From an uncultured Oscillospiraceae bacterium (GTDB taxonomy: Bacteria; Bacillota; Clostridia; Oscillospirales; Oscillospiraceae), in the NCBI GenBank assembly GCA_934636305.1, contig CAKUAM010000026.1, forward strand, positions 1-23,316: a stretch of DNA of 23,316 nucleotides. Reading direction: 5' to 3'. This document shows, one piece after another, positions 20,571-23,316 of the stretch; position 1 is the first letter of the stretch, and the number at the start of each line of letters is the position of its first letter. Both the position numbers and the translations under genes were made by a program. The notes under the pieces were generated by a model. That model saw nothing but the letters and a program-made list of their open reading frames with translations, did not search any database and was not told the DNA's origin.

Positions 20571-23080
20571 GCTTCTTCCGTCTGTGCCAGTTCTTCCTCC
20601 GGCTCGCGGTCAACACGCTCAACCGAAATGACGCGGCTGCCCTGCTCGATCCGCATGAGAATGACGCCCTGCGTATCGCGCTTGTAGATGTTGATATCCT
20701 CTGCCGCCATGCGGATAAGCACGCCGCCATTTTCAATCATCATCACATCGTCGCTGTCGTCTACGATTGCAACGCCCGCAATGCCGCCCGTTTTTGCCGT
20801 AATGTTATAGTTCTTGAGGCCCTTGCCGCCGCGCTGCTGCGGACGACGGTTGCCATCGTCGCCAAGGCGCATGTATTCCTCAATTGCGGTGCGCTTGCCA
20901 TAGCCATATTCCGTAACGGACAGCAGCTGCTTCCCCGGCTCGGCAATCCCCGCGCCGACCACGCTGTCGCCTGCATCCAGCGCAATTCCGCGCACACCGG
21001 CAGCATCACGGCCCATGACACGCACGTCTGTTTCCTCAAAGCAGATGGCCATCCCCTGCGCCGTCGCAAGCATGATGTTCTGGCTGCCGTTTGTTTTCAT
21101 GACGGCAATAAGCTCATCACCCTCTGCAAGCGTCAGCGCGCGGATACCGGCCTTTCTTGCCGTATTGAGGCTGGCAAGCGTCAGGCGCTTGACTGTGCCG
21201 TTTTTCGTTACAAAGACAAGATAATCTTCGTCAAACTCATGCACCGTAATGCCGGCTGTAACCTTCTCTCCGGGCTCCAACGGCAGAATATTTACCACAT
21301 TCGTCCCCTTGGCCGTGCGGCCTGCCTCCGGGATCTGATAGCCCTTGCGGCGGTGAACCTTGCCGATGTTCGTGAAGAACAGGATATAATCATGTGTCGA
21401 GGCGGCAAAGACGCCCTCCACAAAGTCCTCCTCCTTGAGCGTCTGGCCCGTTACACCGCGGCCACCGCGCCTCTGGCTACGATAGGTCGAGGCAGGAACA
21501 CGCTTGATATAGCCCGCATGAGAGAGCGTAAAGACGCACTGCTCCTCCTCAATGAGATCCTCAATGTCAATCTCATCCTCCACATCCTGAATCTCTGTCA
21601 GTCTGTCGTCGCCGAATTTATCGCGGATGGTGACAAGCTCCTCCTTCAGAACGCCCTTGAGCATTTCCTTGTCGGAAAGCAGTTCCCGATAGTATTCGAT
21701 GCGCTTTTCCAGCTCGTCACATTCATTCTGAAGCTTCTCGCGCTCAAGTCCCTGCAGGCGCTTGAGCTGCATATCAAGGACGACCTGCGCCTGAATTTCA
21801 GACAGCTGGAACCGCTCCATCAGGCGCTCTTTCGCGTTGTCATAGCTCTCCCGGATAGTTTTGATTACCTCGTCAATATGATCTTCGGCAATCAGCAGAC
21901 CTTCGAGCACATGCTGGCGTTCCAGCGCTTTTTTGAGGTCATACTGCGTCCTCCGGGTAATAATTTCTTCCTGGAATGTCAGATATTCATCCAGCATATG
22001 CCGCAGAGACAGAATCCTCGGCTGCGTCTGATTGTTGACCAGAGCCAGCATTGTCACGCCGAAGGTGATCTGCATCTGCGTCTGCGCAAACAGACGGTTC
22101 AAAACAACCTGCGGATTGGCATCCTTTTTCAGCTCAATCACAACACGCATACCGTTGCGGTCGGTTTCATCGCGGATATCGGAGATCCCCTCGAGCCGCT
22201 TATCGCGGACCTGCTCTGCCATGGACGCAATGAGCATACGCTTATTGACCTGGTACGGCAGCTCCGTCACGATGATGCGTTCGCGGTTCTGGCCAAATTC
22301 CTCAAACTCTGTTCTTGCGCGGACGGTAATTTTCCCGCGGCCCGTGGAATATGCCGCGCGGATCCCGCTGCGGCCCATGATAATACCCTTTGTCGGAAAA
22401 TCCGGGCCCTTGATGTACTCCATCAGATCCGCAAGCTCTGCTTCCGGATTATCGAGAATGCAGACGCATGCATCGATCACCTCACGCAGATTATGCGGCG
22501 GGATATTTGTCGCCATGCCGACGGCAATACCGCTTGAGCCGTTGACCAGCAGATTCGGGAACCGGGACGGCAGCACACGCGGCTCTTTTCTTGACTCGTC
22601 GAAGTTCGGGTCCCAGTTCACCGTGTCCTTTTCAATGTCGCGCAGCATTTCATTGCAAAGCTTTGACATTCTGGCCTCGGTATAACGGTAGGCCGCAGGG
22701 GGATCGCCATCTACGGAGCCGAAGTTGCCGTGACCATCCACCAATGGATAGCGCATGGAGAAATCCTGCGCCAGACGAACCATTGCGTCATAGACGGAAG
22801 CATCGCCGTGCGGATGATACCGGCCAAGCACATCGCCCACGCAGGTTGCGGACTTTTTAAACGGCTTATCCGAGGTCAGACCATCCTCATACATGGCATA
22901 GAGAATGCGTCTGTGAACCGGCTTCAGACCGTCACGGACATCCGGCAGCGCTCTGCCGACGATGACGGACATGGCGTAGTCAATATATGAGCGTTTCATC
23001 TCATGGACAAGCTCTGACTGCACGATACGCTGATCCGGGAACATGATGTCCTCGGGCTTATAGTCTTTTTTATGTGCCAA
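20567..23080 (-). CDS. gyrA: DNA gyrase subunit A
   Basis: An 837-residue GyrA, the breakage-reunion subunit of the topoisomerase that introduces negative supercoils. The catalytic tyrosine is Y133 in [10 protein letters not shown]. The C-terminal pinwheel contains the GyrA box QRRGGRG, which separates it from ParC, plus a related QQRGGKG near the end. The quinolone-determining segment reads [11 protein letters not shown], with Ala (A94) at the position of E. coli Ser83 and D98 at that of Asp87. The tail is acidic ([12 protein letters not shown]). The start is TTG at 23080 with a near-perfect AAGGAGGTGA SD overlapping the gyrB stop codon. It forms an operon with gyrB before it and rnhA after. 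Confidence 0.98.
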   Translation of the reverse strand: MAHKKDYKPEDIMFPDQRIVQSELVHEMKRSYIDYAMSVIVGRALPDVRDGLKPVHRRILYAMYEDGLTSDKPFKKSATCVGDVLGRYHPHGDASVYDAMVRLAQDFSMRYPLVDGHGNFGSVDGDPPAAYRYTEARMSKLCNEMLRDIEKDTVNWDPNFDESRKEPRVLPSRFPNLLVNGSSGIAVGMATNIPPHNLREVIDACVCILDNPEAELADLMEYIKGPDFPTKGIIMGRSGIRAAYSTGRGKITVRARTEFEEFGQNRERIIVTELPYQVNKRMLIASMAEQVRDKRLEGISDIRDETDRNGMRVVIELKKDANPQVVLNRLFAQTQMQITFGVTMLALVNNQTQPRILSLRHMLDEYLTFQEEIITRRTQYDLKKALERQHVLEGLLIAEDHIDEVIKTIRESYDNAKERLMERFQLSEIQAQVVLDMQLKRLQGLEREKLQNECDELEKRIEYYRELLSDKEMLKGVLKEELVTIRDKFGDDRLTEIQDVEDEIDIEDLIEEEQCVFTLSHAGYIKRVPASTYRSQRRGGRGVTGQTLKEEDFVEGVFAASTHDYILFFTNIGKVHRRKGYQIPEAGRTAKGTNVVNILPLEPGEKVTAGITVHEFDEDYLVFVTKNGTVKRLTLASLNTARKAGIRALTLAEGDELIAVMKTNGSQNIMLATAQGMAICFEETDVRVMGRDAAGVRGIALDAGDSVVGAGIAEPGKQLLSVTEYGYGKRTAIEEYMRLGDDGNRRPQQRGGKGLKNYNITAKTGGIAGVAIVDDSDDVMMIENGGVLIRMAAEDINIYKRDTQGVILMRIEQGSRVISVERVDREPEEELAQTEEA

Positions 23081-23094
23081 TTTCCGTCACCTCC

Positions 23095-23316
23095 TTAAAT
23101 ATCCAGATTGACGACGTATTTCGCGTTTTCTTCAATAAATTCCTTGCGCGGCTCGACCTCCTCACCCATCAGAACGGTGAAGATCTGGTCTGCCTGCGCG
23201 GCATCCTCCAGTGTGATCCGGCGCAGCGTGCGCGTGGTGGGATCCATGGTGGTCTCCCACAGCTCGTGCGGGTTCATTTCGCCAAGGCCCTTATAGCGGG
23301 AGATATCAATTTTCGC
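23095..23316 (-). CDS. gyrB: DNA gyrase subunit B, C-terminal fragment (runs off the window)
   Basis: The last 73 residues of GyrB, the ATPase subunit of gyrase, cut by the window edge. The frame is open to the final base. It contains the highly conserved end of the TOPRIM-linked C-terminal region: [21 protein letters not shown], then [28 protein letters not shown] and the terminal NLDI. The gyrA TTG start lies 14 nt after its stop, and the gyrA SD overlaps the stop codon. The gene end is normal, so no truncation is implied. Confidence 0.97.
   Translation of the reverse strand, partial: AKIDISRYKGLGEMNPHELWETTMDPTTRTLRRITLEDAAQADQIFTVLMGEEVEPRKEFIEENAKYVVNLDI

Overview
The window looks like a chromosomal housekeeping segment of a strictly anaerobic, low-branching Gram-positive bacterium of the class Clostridia, most likely an Oscillospiraceae/Ruminococcaceae-type gut organism. 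This is inferred from rubredoxin, a two-gene SUF-like Fe-S assembly operon, a MetV-MetF pair typical of anaerobes, a VanW-family surface protein, strong Shine-Dalgarno (SD) sites, and the Bacillus-like gene order glmU-prs-pth-mfd. No phage, transposase, CRISPR array, tRNA or rRNA was seen.

Layout. 1-510: rubredoxin and a 73-residue protein of unknown function (+). 511-726: first copy of a ~160-bp dispersed repeat plus a terminator. 727-1464: acyl-ACP thioesterase (-). 1582-3280: metV-metF operon (+), followed by a terminator and the second repeat copy (3420-3583). 3623-5464: membrane-anchored VanW/YoaR-like protein (-), apparently starting at ATC. 5620-12079: glmU-prs-pth-mfd on the minus strand; the GlmU-like protein has lost its pyrophosphorylase signature. 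12273-13924: sufC-sufB (+), divergent from glmU. 14050-14835: HAD-IIA phosphatase (+). 14975-17610: mnmG-tatD operon (-). 17611-18081: a 471-bp gene-free gap with divergent promoters, a long inverted repeat and a probable short RNA with its own terminator. 18082-20100: tadA-degV-rsmG operon (+), with tadA apparently starting at CTG. 20130-23316: gyrB (3' end only)-gyrA-rnhA operon (-).

How the genes work together. The themes are tRNA and translation maintenance (mnmG, tadA, rsmG, pth), DNA topology and repair (gyrA/B, rnhA, mfd), cell-envelope precursors (glmU-like), nucleotide and C1 metabolism (prs, metV/metF), lipid metabolism (thioesterase, DegV), and Fe-S/redox biology (sufCB, rubredoxin). 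Most transcription units have a recognisable sigma-A-type promoter with 17-nt spacing and end at an intrinsic terminator, so units can be delimited well by eye.

Most of the window is ordinary core genome. The items most worth a second look are the pair of dispersed structured repeats, the orphan promoter-terminator unit and the 17-bp inverted repeat between mnmG and tadA, the two apparent non-canonical start codons (ATC and CTG), and the degenerate GlmU N-domain.
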